Counted from the first letter of the stretch, positions 11,362 through 23,060 are shown. The stretch is 64,000 nt of DNA from Ampelocalamus luodianensis (GCA_036346255.1 CM070620.1:29509609-29573608); one strand, 5' to 3'. Made by a program: numbers and translations. Notes: generated from the letters alone by a model not told the origin.

Positions 11362-12006
11362 TTTGAACTCCCAAACTTGCCTTAAATTGGGCCAGGACCA
11401 TCATTAATATAGTGATGCAAAAGGCCCAAATACATGATAGCCCAATAGAAGCAACCCACCACCACAACAGCAACCATCTAACCACTCACAAAAAAAAAAA
11501 AATCTAACCACCCACTACATGCCAATATATCATCACCGTTCGATTGAGCACCATCACCTGGTTTTTCCTAAGAGCATCCATACATCAATCGGCGCTAAAA
11601 ATTGATGCATAACACATACGCTAGTTTTTCCTTTTTCACTCTAATGTTTAGTCCCTTACTCTCTCCCTAAAATGGGTCTCACTCCCACCATATATTAAAA
11701 AGGATATTGCTATGCAGCATACGTCCGATGGTACGGACGCTTCGTCCGGGCTACAGCCCACGTCTTCGCTCGAACGGCCCACAGTCTGAGTCTATTGGAA
11801 AATATCTTCTTGTAGTAATTAAGTTCATTTCCACCAGTACTTTTCATCATGTTCTAGATGTGAAAAGAGTATGTGCAAGGAATTTGGTGATACGCAAAGT
11901 AAAGATGAGGCCAATGTGCGGGCCAAATTAAGCTGGCCGATGAACTGCAGACCGAGAGAAACTAGTTCCTTAAAGGCATTGGATTGGACTCGGTGGTAAT
12001 TTTAAA
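11362..12006. other. Intergenic DNA with MITE-like debris
   Basis: No gene is recognised. The stretch 11570-11700 contains 'gagcatccatacatcaatcgg' type text resembling short MITE fragments common in grasses. Positions 11700-11990 precede the 22-bp repeat array and contain 'gtccgatggtacggacgcttcgtcc', a small imperfect inverted repeat. Confidence 0.35.
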
Positions 12007-12715
12007 ATGTTGCATCTATAGAAAAAATATTGTATACGGTTTATAGCGATGTTGTAATTTTTTTCAACACGTTTTTTTTCAGATGCTTTATTTTTTATTT
12101 GTGATGTTGCAATCGTTGTCCTTGGATGTTGCAACCGTTGTCCTTAGATGTTGCAACCGTTGTCTGGGGATGTTGCAATTATTGTCCTAGGATGTTGCAA
12201 TCGTTGTCCAGGGATATGTTGGAACCGTTATCCGGGGATGTTGGAACCGGTGTCCGGGGATGTTGCAACCGTGTTCGGGGGATGTTGCAACCCTTGTCCG
12301 AAGATGTTGCAACCCTTGTCCTAGGATGTTGCAACCGTGTCCGGGGGATGTTGCAAGCATTATCCTAGGATGTTGCAACCGTTATTCGAGGATGTTGCAA
12401 GTGTTGCATCTGCAGAAAAAAAAAGTTGCATTGGTAGAAAAAAAATGTTGCATACTGTTCACAACGATGTTGCAATTTTTTTCAACGCATTTTTTCCCAG
12501 ATACTTTGTTTTTTGATTTGTGATATTGCAACCGTTGTCCGGGGATGTTGCAACCGTTGTCCTAGGATGTTGCAACCGTTGTCCGAGAATGTTGTAACCA
12601 TTGTTAAGGATGTTGCAACCGTTGTTCAAAGATATTGTAAGTGTTGCATCTGTAGAAAAAAAATGTTACATACTATTTACGACGATGTTGTAATTTTTTT
12701 CAACACGTTTTTTTA
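12007..12715. repeat. Hierarchical tandem repeat with 22-bp GATGTTGCAACCGTTGTCC units
   Basis: About 13 degenerate units of 22 bp ('gatgttgcaaccgttgtcc' plus 'ggg' or 'tag') fill 12106-12405, and about five more fill 12521-12640. Before each array and after the last one lies the same spacer text: 'gttgcatctgtagaaaaaaa', 'gttgcatactgttcac', 'gatgttgcaatttttttcaa', 'cacgttttttt'. The region is therefore a repeat of a repeat, spacer plus array. ORFs across it merely reflect the periodicity. Such arrays occur in subterminal regions of DNA transposons, but no convincing TIR pair was found. Confidence 0.85.
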
Positions 12716-13299
12716 TGTAGCATTTGACTGCTGTGGAGAGTAGTCCTATAGTCAGTAGGATATGTATGCTTAAGCAGAGACCGAATCAGTATTTGTGCCA
12801 CAGAGACAACATAACAACAGAGAGAGAGAGAGAGAGAGAGATAACATAATAACAAGATACTATTTTCTCTATAGATGTGTAATTAATTAGTGATTAGCTC
12901 TGAGTAGTACATTTTTTGTGTTGGATCGATCGAACTGTTGTAGCTAGCTAGCTGACATTAGTTTCCCCTAAAATGAGGTGCTGGGGCCCAAACTCCATTC
13001 TCATTGGTGACGTATGAGGTGCACGACACAGGCACCAAGCAGAGTCCTCTACTGCGAAGATCAAGCTTATTATTTGCACCTTCCGTCATAACACAAGCAA
13101 CAAAGAAATAATCAGGTATATATAAAAAGTTACCCACCACGTCACGTCGAGCGTCCGATCCAACCCTCAATCCAACCCTCAAAATCGGACGTACGACTCT
13201 TAGTTGCACCTATTAAAAAACAACTCTCTCTCTTACCCTCTATCCTCTCTCTCTCCACTCTTCACTCCCGGCGACCACCCCCTCTGCACCCGCCACCGC
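12716..13299. other. Intergenic DNA with an (AG)n microsatellite
   Basis: No gene is seen. An (AG) run occupies about 12819-12841. Positions 13140-13200 contain a repeated 'atccaaccctcaa' phrase. A pyrimidine-rich, leader-like stretch (13220-13290) precedes the low-confidence ORF. Confidence 0.4.
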
Positions 13300-13977
13300 A
13301 TGCCTCCGCCTCTGCCCCCAATGCTCCCCTCCGCGCTCGTTGCCCCACTCCTTTGCGCCTACCCCTCCAAGATCTGGAAGCCTTCCTCTATCGGCGACGA
13401 CCACGCCAGCGTCGACGAATCGATAGATCAGTGCGGCGGTGTCGTGCTTCTTCTTCGACTTCAGTACGTTGACGGACGGCGGTGCACCTTCCTCCATCTC
13501 AAGGCAGCGGCAAATTTGGAGGAGGCGGTCGCCCCCTTCCCACCGGATCTGGAGCTCCATCGACGGCCGCCACCTCTGCCTCCCCCTCCCTATCTCAGCA
13601 TCCTTGTCCTCTCCCTAGCCCAAGTTGATGTTTGCCGCCGCAACATGGATCCAGCGGCCACGACGACAGGCAGTGGATGCAAGGTCCATGGCGCAGCTTC
13701 CTCATCCTCAGCCTTGGCTGGCGGCGGCGCGCGCGGCTTCCTCGAGCCCTTTGGTGACGGCGATTGCGCGTGCATGGTTGATGTGGCAGCCATGGAGGCA
13801 AAGGCCGCCAAATCCAAAGGCGGTGGCGTCAGCTGTGCCAGGGAGGTAGGTGTCCGTGGGGCACCAGCGAGCGCCAACGACGGCGAAGAGGAGGATGGTG
13901 GAGTCGACAAGGACAGTGGCCACGATGAGCGGCAGTACAAGGGCGCAAGCACGTGGCGCCATGGACGAGGGTGCTGA
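13300..13977 (+). CDS. GC-rich hypothetical ORF, doubtful
   Basis: An ATG at 13300 opens a 225-codon frame of Pro/Ala/Gly-rich low-complexity residues with no domain I recognise. The antisense strand is also open for much of the same stretch (13590-14015), as often happens in GC-rich grass DNA, so openness is weak evidence. A CT-rich leader-like sequence lies just upstream, and a T-rich tract follows the stop. It could be a captured gene fragment within a worn transposon or a small grass-specific gene. No intron signals were followed. Confidence 0.2.
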   Translation: MPPPLPPMLPSALVAPLLCAYPSKIWKPSSIGDDHASVDESIDQCGGVVLLLRLQYVDGRRCTFLHLKAAANLEEAVAPFPPDLELHRRPPPLPPPPYLSILVLSLAQVDVCRRNMDPAATTTGSGCKVHGAASSSSALAGGGARGFLEPFGDGDCACMVDVAAMEAKAAKSKGGGVSCAREVGVRGAPASANDGEEEDGGVDKDSGHDERQYKGASTWRHGRGC

Positions 13978-15227
13978 CTCATCCAATTTTTTTTTTTACT
14001 TGGTATCGGTATCACATTTGGTACCAGTATCAGAGTTGGAAGCGGTGCTAACCTTTGAATTTAAAAAACCAGCCGTTTCTTTTCCGGTTTAGTAAATTCA
14101 AATTTTAATTTTCAAATTTCAGCCGTTTTTTTTTTCTAGTTTTTCCAATTACCAACTGGTTGCCGGTTTTTTTTTTCTAGTTTTTTCCGGTAACCAGTAG
14201 TTTTTCCGATTACCAACTGGTTACTGTTTTTGACCGCTGAGCAATTTTTCCTCCGGTTTCGAAATTTTGATCCTTGGTACCAACTAAAAACCCACACTAG
14301 CGATGCTTTTCCCTCGTGCTAGATGCTGCAGGTCGGAGCGATCATTCCGACAGACAAGCCTCAATTTGGATTGGAGATCAGTAGATCCTCACAAGTCACA
14401 AGGCAGCACATGGCTGCTGCTCCACAAAGGCAAAAGCACAAAAGCATCACAATGATTAGAAGGGCATGGAAAATCGAGGCATTAGTTCAGCCCAGTTCAT
14501 TCATATGTACATACAGATAGACAGTACAGATAGACAGATTGGCTTCCACAACGAGACAGAAGGCATCAGCAAGCAAGCAAGCACAAGATACTAGTGCTAG
14601 CAAGTGTTCCAACTTCCAAAAGCATAACACCAACAACCACCGCCCAGGACGGCAGCACACCGGAGGGGAAAAACAAGGGGATGTTGCCGGAATAAAACAA
14701 CAGTTCGCGCGGCGCCGAAAGCATCCGACACCGAAGCTGTGAACACAATGCAGGGAGACTAACTGCAGATGCTATACTATACGGAGGAAGGTAGCAAGGA
14801 ACATGACACTGATATGTACTACTCAATAACAGCAATTACTCCTATTTACTGGGTGAGGAGATGCGGCCACCCTCACTCCCATCTTGCAGGTTTTACCAGT
14901 CCTCTTCCCCAAACCAAAACCGAGTACCGGGCAAGAATGCCATGCCTCCTACCAGATACAGCAAATAAAAAGAAGGATGGATGTCACAGGGAATGGCATG
15001 CGAGGCAGTGCTGCCTCCCAGCCATCCTTGTTGGCAAGGGACCTCCCACCGGTCCAACAGCAGCCATATGCATGATGCACGGACCAAGGTAGATGGATGG
15101 GGACGACGTCCTTCGGGCCCGCGAAGCAACCAACAGAAAACTCTTAGCAGTCTCAAGGATCATGGGCATTGGCCCCCATGATCAGCATCCCAAAAAAGAA
15201 GAGGAAAAGATAGGGCCGAGTTAGCAT
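13978..15227 (-). other. T-rich tract and probable 3' UTR of the ARF gene
   Basis: Positions 13988-14240 are T-rich with repeated 'ttttttttctagttttt' and 'accaactggtt' phrases of unknown origin. From about 14480 to 15227 the sequence is unique and intron-free and lies immediately downstream of the ARF stop codon on the minus strand, so it is best read as 3' UTR. The cleavage site cannot be fixed. Confidence 0.4.
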
Positions 15228-18200
15228 TCAGCAGTCCTTATCACTGTTATCAGTAACCGGGGCATTGTAGTCCAGGTCACTCTGTGGCATGTCAGATTCG
15301 GGCGATGGTTTGTTTGGGCTTGGCTTGATGGTGTCACCAATGACCGGCAGCTTGGCCTTGGGAGTCAGCTGCTTGGCCTCCTCGTAGGAGTAAATGTATA
15401 TCCTTTTCACCATGCTGCAAAATTCACTGCGGTAACAAATGATCCAAATGTGATCAGTTAGGAATCGAGGACATCAAAATAAAACTAATTGCAAAGGGAT
15501 ATAAGGGTACATACGGCCAAGGGTCATCCCCAACCAGCATCATATCGTCCTCATCATCAGTGTAAACAATCTTCCATTTCTTGAGGCTGGCAGACAGCTC
15601 TCCCTGGATATTGAACATCTCTTCTAACTTGCAGTGAAGATCATCGTATCCATGTAGCCTTGTCAAGTCCACTGCCCTTCCAACTGCCATTCCTTGCATA
15701 ATTACCTGCAGGAAGAACAATTATCAATTACACTGCCATCTACAAAAGGGCTTTGATCAACACCTAGAAAAATAATAATATAATAACACACCATCACCTT
15801 GGTGCAGCTCCTGACTTGCGGACTCTGAGTCTCATGAGGAGAACGCTCGCTACTTGCTGCTGGGGCATCAGATTTGTTGACATGGGATGGTTGCGAAAGC
15901 TGATCAGACTCGGCGTCTACTGAGGCAGCTGCTTGGTCTTGACCAACACCAGAAACAGTAACCACTTGTGATGTTGCTTCCACAGCAGAGCTTATCTCAA
16001 TTCCAAATAATCTGCAGCCAGCCGTAGTAGGTTCTTGCTTTCTTTCCGGTTGAACTTTGTTAATGCTAGCAGAGTAGGAGTCAGCTCTTGTGTCTGGCAT
16101 TGGCCAATAAAAATGGTTGTTGGTTAGACTGGATGGCTCATTCTTTGGAGTGAATCCAACATTCAATGATGATGAGAAGATTGAATTGGGGCTCGGAGGA
16201 TATAGTTCTTGAGTTCGCTGTAGTCCCGAAAATGAGAAAGCTTGCTTAGATTCAGCTGGGGATTTCCACAAACCTGAGATAAATATAGAAAAGGTTAGAT
16301 ATGTCAGCAATAACTAAAGAGAAACAGTACAGCTGATAAGGTTTCTATCCCTACACTACACTGAGTACTGTTGGCATTAAGTAGAACAACAATTTGTAGC
16401 AATAGCTTAGTAACTACATACCAAAAACTGGTGGGAGTTCTGGAGCAACAGAAGTTGAAGCAGGAGGTCGTGCACGCTTATTTCTTGCAGGAGGCTGAGG
16501 CGGCTGCTGATTAGTTGCAACAAGTGGTTCCAGTTCCCATGGTGAAACTCTATCTGGACGGGGAACAGCAGAAGGCTCATCCCATTGGACCTGTCAGTGG
16601 TGAACACATGGGTTGAGATCTTGAAAGATAAAGAGAAAACATGACAATACAACTGTAAGCATTTTGCATTAGACATACTTCTTGAAATATTTCAGTGGCA
16701 GGAGCAAAGGAAAAATTGAATTCTGCCCACAAATTCAAAAATATTGATTACCTTCAAAGATCTCCAGTCAGAATCTGCCCATGGAGATGTTGACATGCTC
16801 CCCACACCAATAATTGTCCCACTAAACCTGTAACCCATGAAGAAAACATACATGAGATGTGCCCACACAATTTCTGAGTCAATGAAACATCAGTGTGTGA
16901 AAATTGGTAAATAAATCTGAAATCACCTTCTTTCAGGAGCTTCATCACCCTCGAATCTCATCTTAAACCTCATTCCAACATTCATCTTGTGATTCTTAGC
17001 TTCCAGGTACTTGTTAACACTCACGACAAACTCAGATCGACTTGTTCTGAAATAAAATTAGATAAATAATGTAAGCTTTGCTGTATAAGTTTGCAATGGA
17101 CACATATTTTGACATATCAATAACTAATAGGACAACATATGCTTAGCACAAGAAACAAGGCCTGATAGGGCAAAATCACAAGACATACATTCATAACATA
17201 GAAACATTGTAATGCTATAAACAAAAATACCCAATGTGCAGTGGAACAGACATCGAAGGGGTCGTCATCTCAGGCAAACTGATAACAGCACATTTAGTTT
17301 ATTTTACAAAGTACAGTACACCACAACATAAGAAACTGCCAGAGGTACAGAAAGCTTTGCACAACAGAGGGTATAAAATGAAAAGAACCAAACCTGGGTT
17401 TGTAGAAAACAGAAAAGAGAGTTCCAGTGGAGATGGCATGGGATGCAGTTGCCAGGACTCCAAGATGCATGCTGTGGCTTGATATCACTGATGACGGCAT
17501 GTTGTTTAGTTGCCTCATGAGCCTCCTTACACCAACTCGTAGCTCTCCATTCTCACCTCTGTTAGATGAACAACGATTAGCAGAAGTAATCATAATTGAA
17601 GGTTCATCCAGAATTCAGCAGAGCCAGGAGGCAAATGCAAATGTGCTAAACCAGGATTCAACATGTGATGCTATGGCATACCTCAGAAAGATAAATGCAT
17701 CACCGGCAACCAATCTTTTTGAGCTAACAAAAACACTCCAGCCAGTTGTAAGTAGATGCCGCCTAGGTTGTCCTAAAAGAAACAACAGACAAAACCCTTT
17801 ATGAGACATAACAACCTAGATCACTGCATGAGATCGAAAAATTTTGGGAACCTTTTCTTTTTTGGAAGCAGGGAAGGGAACTAAATACAACTGAAACAAA
17901 ATACTGCACCAGAGCTATCATAACAATTCAGCAATACTAAAAATTGAAACGCAATTTTAAGAAGATGGTGAGATTACAAACTCACCTCGGAAGATGTGAC
18001 GGAAATGCCATTCATTTGAATGGAGATCCTTAACCACCAGTTCTTGCCATGGTGGATTCTGAGTCATATCCTACAGACAAACCATACAACGTACAACAGA
18101 TGTTACACATAACAAAATATCCAATATGATTATCTACAAGTGGATGCAGTTATAAAATGCTCTTTATGCTAACCAGTGGGGGCAAACATTCTTCAGCATG

Positions 18201-19881
18201 CCTCCTAAGAACTGAGAATCCACCATGGGTGCTCGTGTCTGAAGCAGTCAAAGTCTTGCAAAAGGAGTGGACATTGCATCTCTCAGGTTCATGAGGTTCA
18301 GGATCTGGGCTGGTTTGTTCACTTAGCTAATCAGGCGAATTCAGGGAAACAAATCAGAGCATATACATATAAAAATGACCATGCAATAGAATTAGAAAAG
18401 TCAATCGCAAGAATGAAAAGACCACATGATGTGAAGAAGAGTACTATATTACAGGAAGGTGCAGAAAGAGGAAACTAAGATCCAGAAGGAAAATGAATAA
18501 GAGAGACTACTGACATGAGTCACATCTGCTTCTGGTTGCAGCATAATTTGAGCATAAACTTCATCTGAATCAGTTTCAGCCTGCATTCCCCAGAGGAAAA
18601 CAAGTGAGCAAACTACAGGATCTCGGCTACATTCTAAACATTCCAGTGAAACTTGCATGAAGGGAGACTACACCAGACCATAAGGGGTAAAAACACTTAC
18701 CCTAAGTTCTACATGCACCACCTTGCACAGGATCTTTGATGGTAGATTAAATAAAGGCAAGTGCTGGTCAAGCTGTTGATCTGTAGACGCCTCAAGCTAT
18801 AGAAGAAACATTTGATGATCAGTTCAAAAGACAAGACAGACAAAAAAGAACTCTATTTCCGCAGAAATAAAACCATACTGCCACTCTAACATATGGAGAA
18901 AGGAAAAAAAAATTAAGCAGCAAACTCCTTGATTATGGGACATCAAGAAAAGCAAATACACATATGGGCAGATATACCTGTTCCATATGACCCTGGGGGA
19001 AGTAGTAAACCCGTTCGCCTTGGCGAGGCACTGTGACCAACGGCCCAGCGCAAGCATGCCAGAGCTCCCTGTACAACGCATCGCTAGAACTCCCTACACG
19101 AAGGCATTAAAATAATAATAAAAAAAAAACATCAAGAGTGCAAGCATGCAAATCAAGGGGCTTTTTTTCTGATTTTATGGTGACAAACTCTATCCGTTGA
19201 TTAGGAATTAACTGAACCATAATTACTGCACAATTCTAAAGTAGGAGTAGCACAGCATGCATAGATCCACCACTTTCCCATTTGCATCTACGTGGTAGCA
19301 CCAATTATCAAGCTAACCATAAGGCCCTATTTCATGGGAATTTCGTACGAATTTCACATCAAACAGTTCAATTCCCCAGGAATCGGGAATAATTCCCGCG
19401 TTCCAAAACGGGCCTAAGAATTTTAGAACCAAATACAATGTAATTAGACAAACAAAACCGGATTTCAGATACATAATTGCGTATCTGTTTCCCCATTTGA
19501 CAGATCGAAATTCGCAAGCATCCAAACGAGTAGATAATGTACCGGCCAGACTAGCGAAATTGCAAATTCTCCCTCGAGCCATGCGAAAGCAACAATCCTC
19601 CAACCTAAACAACAAAATTAAAGACCAAGAGGGGGGAAAGGCCCTTGTTTTACTAGAACAATGCTGAGTAGCCTCGAATTCTAAGCAATTTCAGCACTTC
19701 TCTTCCAAACAAACGAGTCAACTACCCAAGTGCACGTCTCTACTCCCTCAGCATCCACCCAGCAACTCATTACTCACCACAGAAGCAGCTCAATTCAAGC
19801 AGAAACCAGCCCGGAAAGCCAGAAACAGCGAGCAAAGCGAAGGACCGAACCTGAGCCTCCCGCGGCGCCGGAATTCGCCAT
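15228..19881 (-). CDS. ARF: Auxin response factor, repressor (ARF1-clade) type
   Basis: Fourteen coding exons join in frame with GT-AG introns: 19881-19851, 19093-18978, 18796-18701, 18580-18515, 18326-18174, 18070-17986, 17772-17682, 17558-17394, 17046-16927, 16827-16752, 16590-16422, 16273-15798, 15705-15515 and 15426-15228. The product has 677 residues, a usual length for this clade. The B3 DNA-binding domain (about 125-226) begins FCKTLTASDTSTHGGFSV, and the auxin-response domain spans about 250-335. A basic RNKRAR motif sits at 369-374. An RLFG motif at 477-480 is the type used to recruit TOPLESS corepressors. The C-terminal PB1 domain (about 546-630) has a lysine before its first strand and the acidic DDEDDMMLVGDDPW motif. 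The protein binds TGTCTC-type auxin response elements and pairs with Aux/IAA proteins. Exon 4 could end 9 bp earlier at another in-frame donor. It reminds me of rice OsARF7/OsARF9; that assignment is from memory. Confidence 0.95.
19323..19414. mobile_element. Tourist-type MITE in ARF intron 1
   Basis: A 92-bp element with ends GGCCCTATTTCATGGGAATT and, from the other side, GGCCCGTTTTGGAACGCGGG. It is flanked by TAA at 19320-19322 and 19415-19417, the standard Tourist target duplication. The ends match at the outer five bases and again at GGGAATT with interruptions. It lies in the large first intron of the ARF gene, clear of the splice sites. Confidence 0.7.
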
Positions 19882-20320
19882 CTCCGCCTCCTACTCGACG
19901 AGCCCCGACCACAATTCAGCAGGAGAAGACCAAGACGCCTCCCGATCTGCTCACCCCATGCCCAGCTCCGCAGATCTGGCCCCGCAGCGACACCGTAACG
20001 TCAGCCAGACCCCGAGAAACGTATAATTCAGAGGCGGCGAGGCGGGTGGCGCGAGATCTCACCAAGGCGGCCTCGCGCCGGCGAGGCGCGGCTCGGCGGG
20101 GAGCCCGCGGCAAGGCGGATGCGGCGGCGCGTCCGGAAGGAGCTCGCGGGAGCCGGAGGAGATGGGGTCGGGGAGGCGGCGGCGTGAGCTAGCGCCGGGC
20201 GAACAGCGGCCGCGGGAGCAGAGGAGGCAGTGTTGCGGTGCGGTTGGGTGGGTGGGTGGGTGAGTTGGTCCTTTATTTTGCTTCGTTTTTTTTTAAAAAA
20301 AAAAATTAAAAAACGGCTTT
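19882..20320 (-). promoter_or_regulatory. 5' leader and promoter-proximal region of the ARF gene
   Basis: Upstream of the ARF start codon lies GC-rich sequence. On the minus strand a good donor, CCTTG|GTGAGATC, occurs near 20062, so a leader intron ending just before the start codon is plausible. The leader probably begins near 20230-20260, next to a 'ggtgggtgggtgggtg' run (20245-20262) and an A-rich tract (20290-20320). No TATA box was assigned. Confidence 0.4.
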
Positions 20321-21696
20321 TCTTTTTAGAGAGAGATTGTGCGAGTTTTCGGGGAGAGGCAGGAAGGCATGAAATGAATGCATGGTAACGGCGGCCGTCA
20401 GTGATGGTAAGGGTACACTCCATGGTATCCGCAAAAAGATGCCATTAATACGGCCATAATTACCGTCATTAAGGCTCACGGGTTCCCTCTGCACCACAAC
20501 CGCACACACCAATCACCATGCTCGGATGCTCCCTAGCCTCCTCCCGCTTGCCCGCTTCCCAGATCCAACGGCTCATGTTTGGCCCAACGGATGCATCCGG
20601 GCCGTCCGCTGCTCGACACCAAAGACTTCCATCCCGTCCCTGCCTCACAGACTTGACGCGAATCTCCCCTGGCGCGCGTCGCGTGCGGGTCCGAGGCGGT
20701 GTACCTCTCGTGTCCTCGCGTTTGATTCATTCCGCGGGTAAACGGGTCCCACCCGCGTCGCTCGAGCCCAGACCCGATCCGATTGGCTACGCTCTCTCTC
20801 CGGGTCTGGCTGCGCATCTTCTGCGGCATTCCCTCCCTTCCATGTATCACGTGTCGTCAGACATCGCCCTTTGAGTGCATGGTTTCCCTTCGAGGCACAT
20901 ACTCAAGGTACGTCTCACTCACACCACCACACTCATATACGTGTTACACGTGCTAGGAATTTACAGAGACATTAAGAACTTACGTAGCGTTTACTAAATA
21001 CGTATGCATGTGTACCCTAGATAAATTGGTGAAACACGCCAAAATTTCATCCAGGATCGAATCCGGATGAACTGCTCGCACAATTGCATAGCTAGCCACC
21101 TGAACTATCGTTTAGTCCTCCCGTGAATGGTTGATGGCACACATTTCTCGCCGGCCCAAAACTGCTTCGGGCTTTCTTAGGTAGAGCCACCACGTCTTTA
21201 TGGGTGCGTAGTCATCACAAAAGGCGTATGTTTTTGTTGCAAAAGTGGCAAGTTACAGCTTGCTTGGAAGTTGATTACTACTCCATAAAGCAAACTAAGA
21301 TGGCAAAGTAGCTAGCCTCCTTAACAGAGAGAGAGAGAGAGGAGAGAGAGGAAAAAGCAATGTTTTAAAAAAGAAAAGAACAAACATTTGACGTCGGTCA
21401 TTGTACTCCCTTCATTTTGCAATTCACAAGGTCTATTTTCGTCAGGGACATTGTTTCCAAAGCACACATAGGAAACCGTAGAATTCACTTCAAATAGAAA
21501 AGGCGCGGAGAGGAAACCAACATGCCAAGTAGGGGAACTCGAGGGGAAAAACAGAGGTAACCTTCTCAAGCAGAGAGGTCGACCATGACTAGCGATATCA
21601 CTGGTCCATCCGAGGAAAGACCAGCCGCAGCTGGCCGGCTCATCGTCACGGCGCTCGCAAACATAGCCGCCACGTGCGTGCCACGGCGTAGGATAG
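20321..21696. other. Intergenic DNA between ARF and the Mutator-like element
   Basis: No gene was recognised. The stretch 20518-20874 is open for 118 codons but reads as unstructured Ser/Arg/Pro-rich text. An (AG)n run lies near 21325-21352. The sequence resumes at 30011 on the far side of the inserted element. Confidence 0.4.
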
Positions 21697-21706
21697 GGAC
21701 CGGACC

Positions 21707-21869
21707 GGCCGAATTTTTTACAATTTAGTCTTTTTTTCGTAAAAAAACTCATATTTATACCCCTGCTAGTCTTATTTCCGGTTTTGGACCCAGGGGGTCG
21801 GCGCCGTGACTCACGGCGCCGAGCTAAGACATCTCGGCGCCATGAGTCACGCGCGAGGTACCGAACCCT
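21707..21869 (+). repeat. Left TIR of the Mutator-like element
   Basis: It begins GGCCGAATTTTTTACAATTT and includes 'tagtcttatttccggttttg' and 'acccagggggtcggcgccg'. Its reverse complement is at 29837-30000. Part of this end is duplicated immediately inward: 'actcatatttatacccc' starts at 21747 and again at 21898, a 151-bp offset, each followed by the same 'gctagtcttatttccgg' text and a palindrome. Confidence 0.9.
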
Positions 21870-22080
21870 AGCGGTGGGCGCGCCAGCGTGGCGGTAAACT
21901 CATATTTATACCCCGCTAGTCTTATTTCCGGTTTTGGACCCGGGGTGGCGCGTGACTCATGGCGCGAGATGTGTTACCTCGCGCCGTGACTCATGGCGCC
22001 GAGATGTGTTCTCTCGGCGCCATGACTCATGGCGCCGAGATGTTACCTCGGCGCCATGACTCATGGCGCCGACTCTCGCG
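21795..22080. repeat. Left array of TGA(C/G)TCA-centred palindromes
   Basis: Six copies of a near-palindrome GGCGCC(G/A)TGA(C/G)TCA(C/T)GGCGCC occur near 21799, 21833, 21946, 21977, 22013 and 22048, separated by short text such as 'gagatgt'. Copies at 21833 and 21946 are worn, with some G lost. The core TGACTCA/TGAGTCA is a classical GCN4/AP-1-type bZIP site. Confidence 0.85.
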
Positions 22081-22384
22081 CCACGATCTCGGCGCCGGCG
22101 TTCAAAAAGACCCGCTCCTTCGCCGCGCTTCGGCTCTCTCTCTCTCTCGACTCTCTCTCTCTCTCGTCTCTCGCACTCGCGCGCGCGCCGCGCCGCGCGC
22201 CGCGCCGCCGCCGAGCGTCCTCGCTTCCCTCCCGCCGGTTCCCGCTTCCTCCACCGGTCGGTCTCGCCTTCCTCCGCTGAGCGGTCCGCGCGCGCCGCCT
22301 CGCCCCTTCGCTGGCCATTGCCGGCGCTCGCTCGCCCTCTCTCTCCATTTGCGCGCACCGCCCGCCCTCTCCGGTGGCAGTGAA

Positions 22385-23060
22385 GAAGGTAAGTTTTGTT
22401 TTTTTTTAGTTAGTAAATTTAGTTAGTTAGTAATTGTAGTTAGTAAATTTAGTTAGAAATTGTAGTTAGTTAGGGTTTAGATATAATTTAGTTAGTTAGG
22501 GTTGAGATATATAGTTAGTCATAGCAATTTTAGTTAGATATGATGTAGTTAGGGTTTAGATATATAGTTAGACATAGCAAATTTAGTAACATATAATGTA
22601 GTTAGTGTGCATACCACAAGCATATATGGAAATGGCACGTTTGGTAATCTGTAGTACATTGGATTCTTCATGGGAGCACAGATAATTGCTCTTTACTTAG
22701 AATTCTAGTTAAATGTGGTAACACTGCCCCCTATATGTGTTCTTGAAGAAGAAGAAAAAAACGCTTGCCCTCATCGAACGCCTACAACGAAACTAAACAC
22801 ACGGCAGTTTCACAATGGTCGGATGTGTTAGATGTAACTTGTAGTTAGGGTTTACATATATAGTTAGACATAGCAAATTTAGTAACATATAATGTAGTTA
22901 GGGTTTAGATATAGTTAGACATAGTTAGAAATTTTAGTTTGTTTAGTTACATATAGTTAGTTAGTTAGACATAGTTATTTAGTTTGGTAGGTAGCAAATT
23001 ACTTGGGTAGTTATCAACTTAAATTAGTTACGTATGGAATTAGTTAGTATACTACTCTAC
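22385..23060. repeat. Leader intron with interspersed TTAGGGTTTAG-like phrases
   Basis: Between the GC-rich leader (22090-22390, ending GAAG|GTAAGT) and the transposase start lies a long intron-like stretch rich in 'gttagtaaattta', 'agttagggtttagatata' and 'atagttagacatag'. At least five copies of TTAGGGTT(T/G) are present, resembling but not forming plant telomere repeats. The donor at 22388 and the ATG at 23100 suggest a 5' UTR intron of the transposase transcript. Confidence 0.55.

Noticed and set aside
12007..12715. CRISPR-like array of repeats and spacers
   Set aside because: Units are contiguous without unique spacers and the genome is a plant; it is a tandem repeat.
12126..12743. ORFs reading repeated MLQPLS-like peptides
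   Set aside because: They follow from the 22-bp tandem units, which shift frame every repeat; not a protein gene.
20518..20874. 118-codon ORF upstream of the ARF gene
   Set aside because: Unstructured Ser/Arg/Pro-rich sequence, overlapping open frames on the other strand, no leader or splice signals.
21957..22426. Arg/Ser-rich ORFs on both strands near the MULE left end
   Set aside because: They are translations of the palindrome array and the GC/CT-rich leader.
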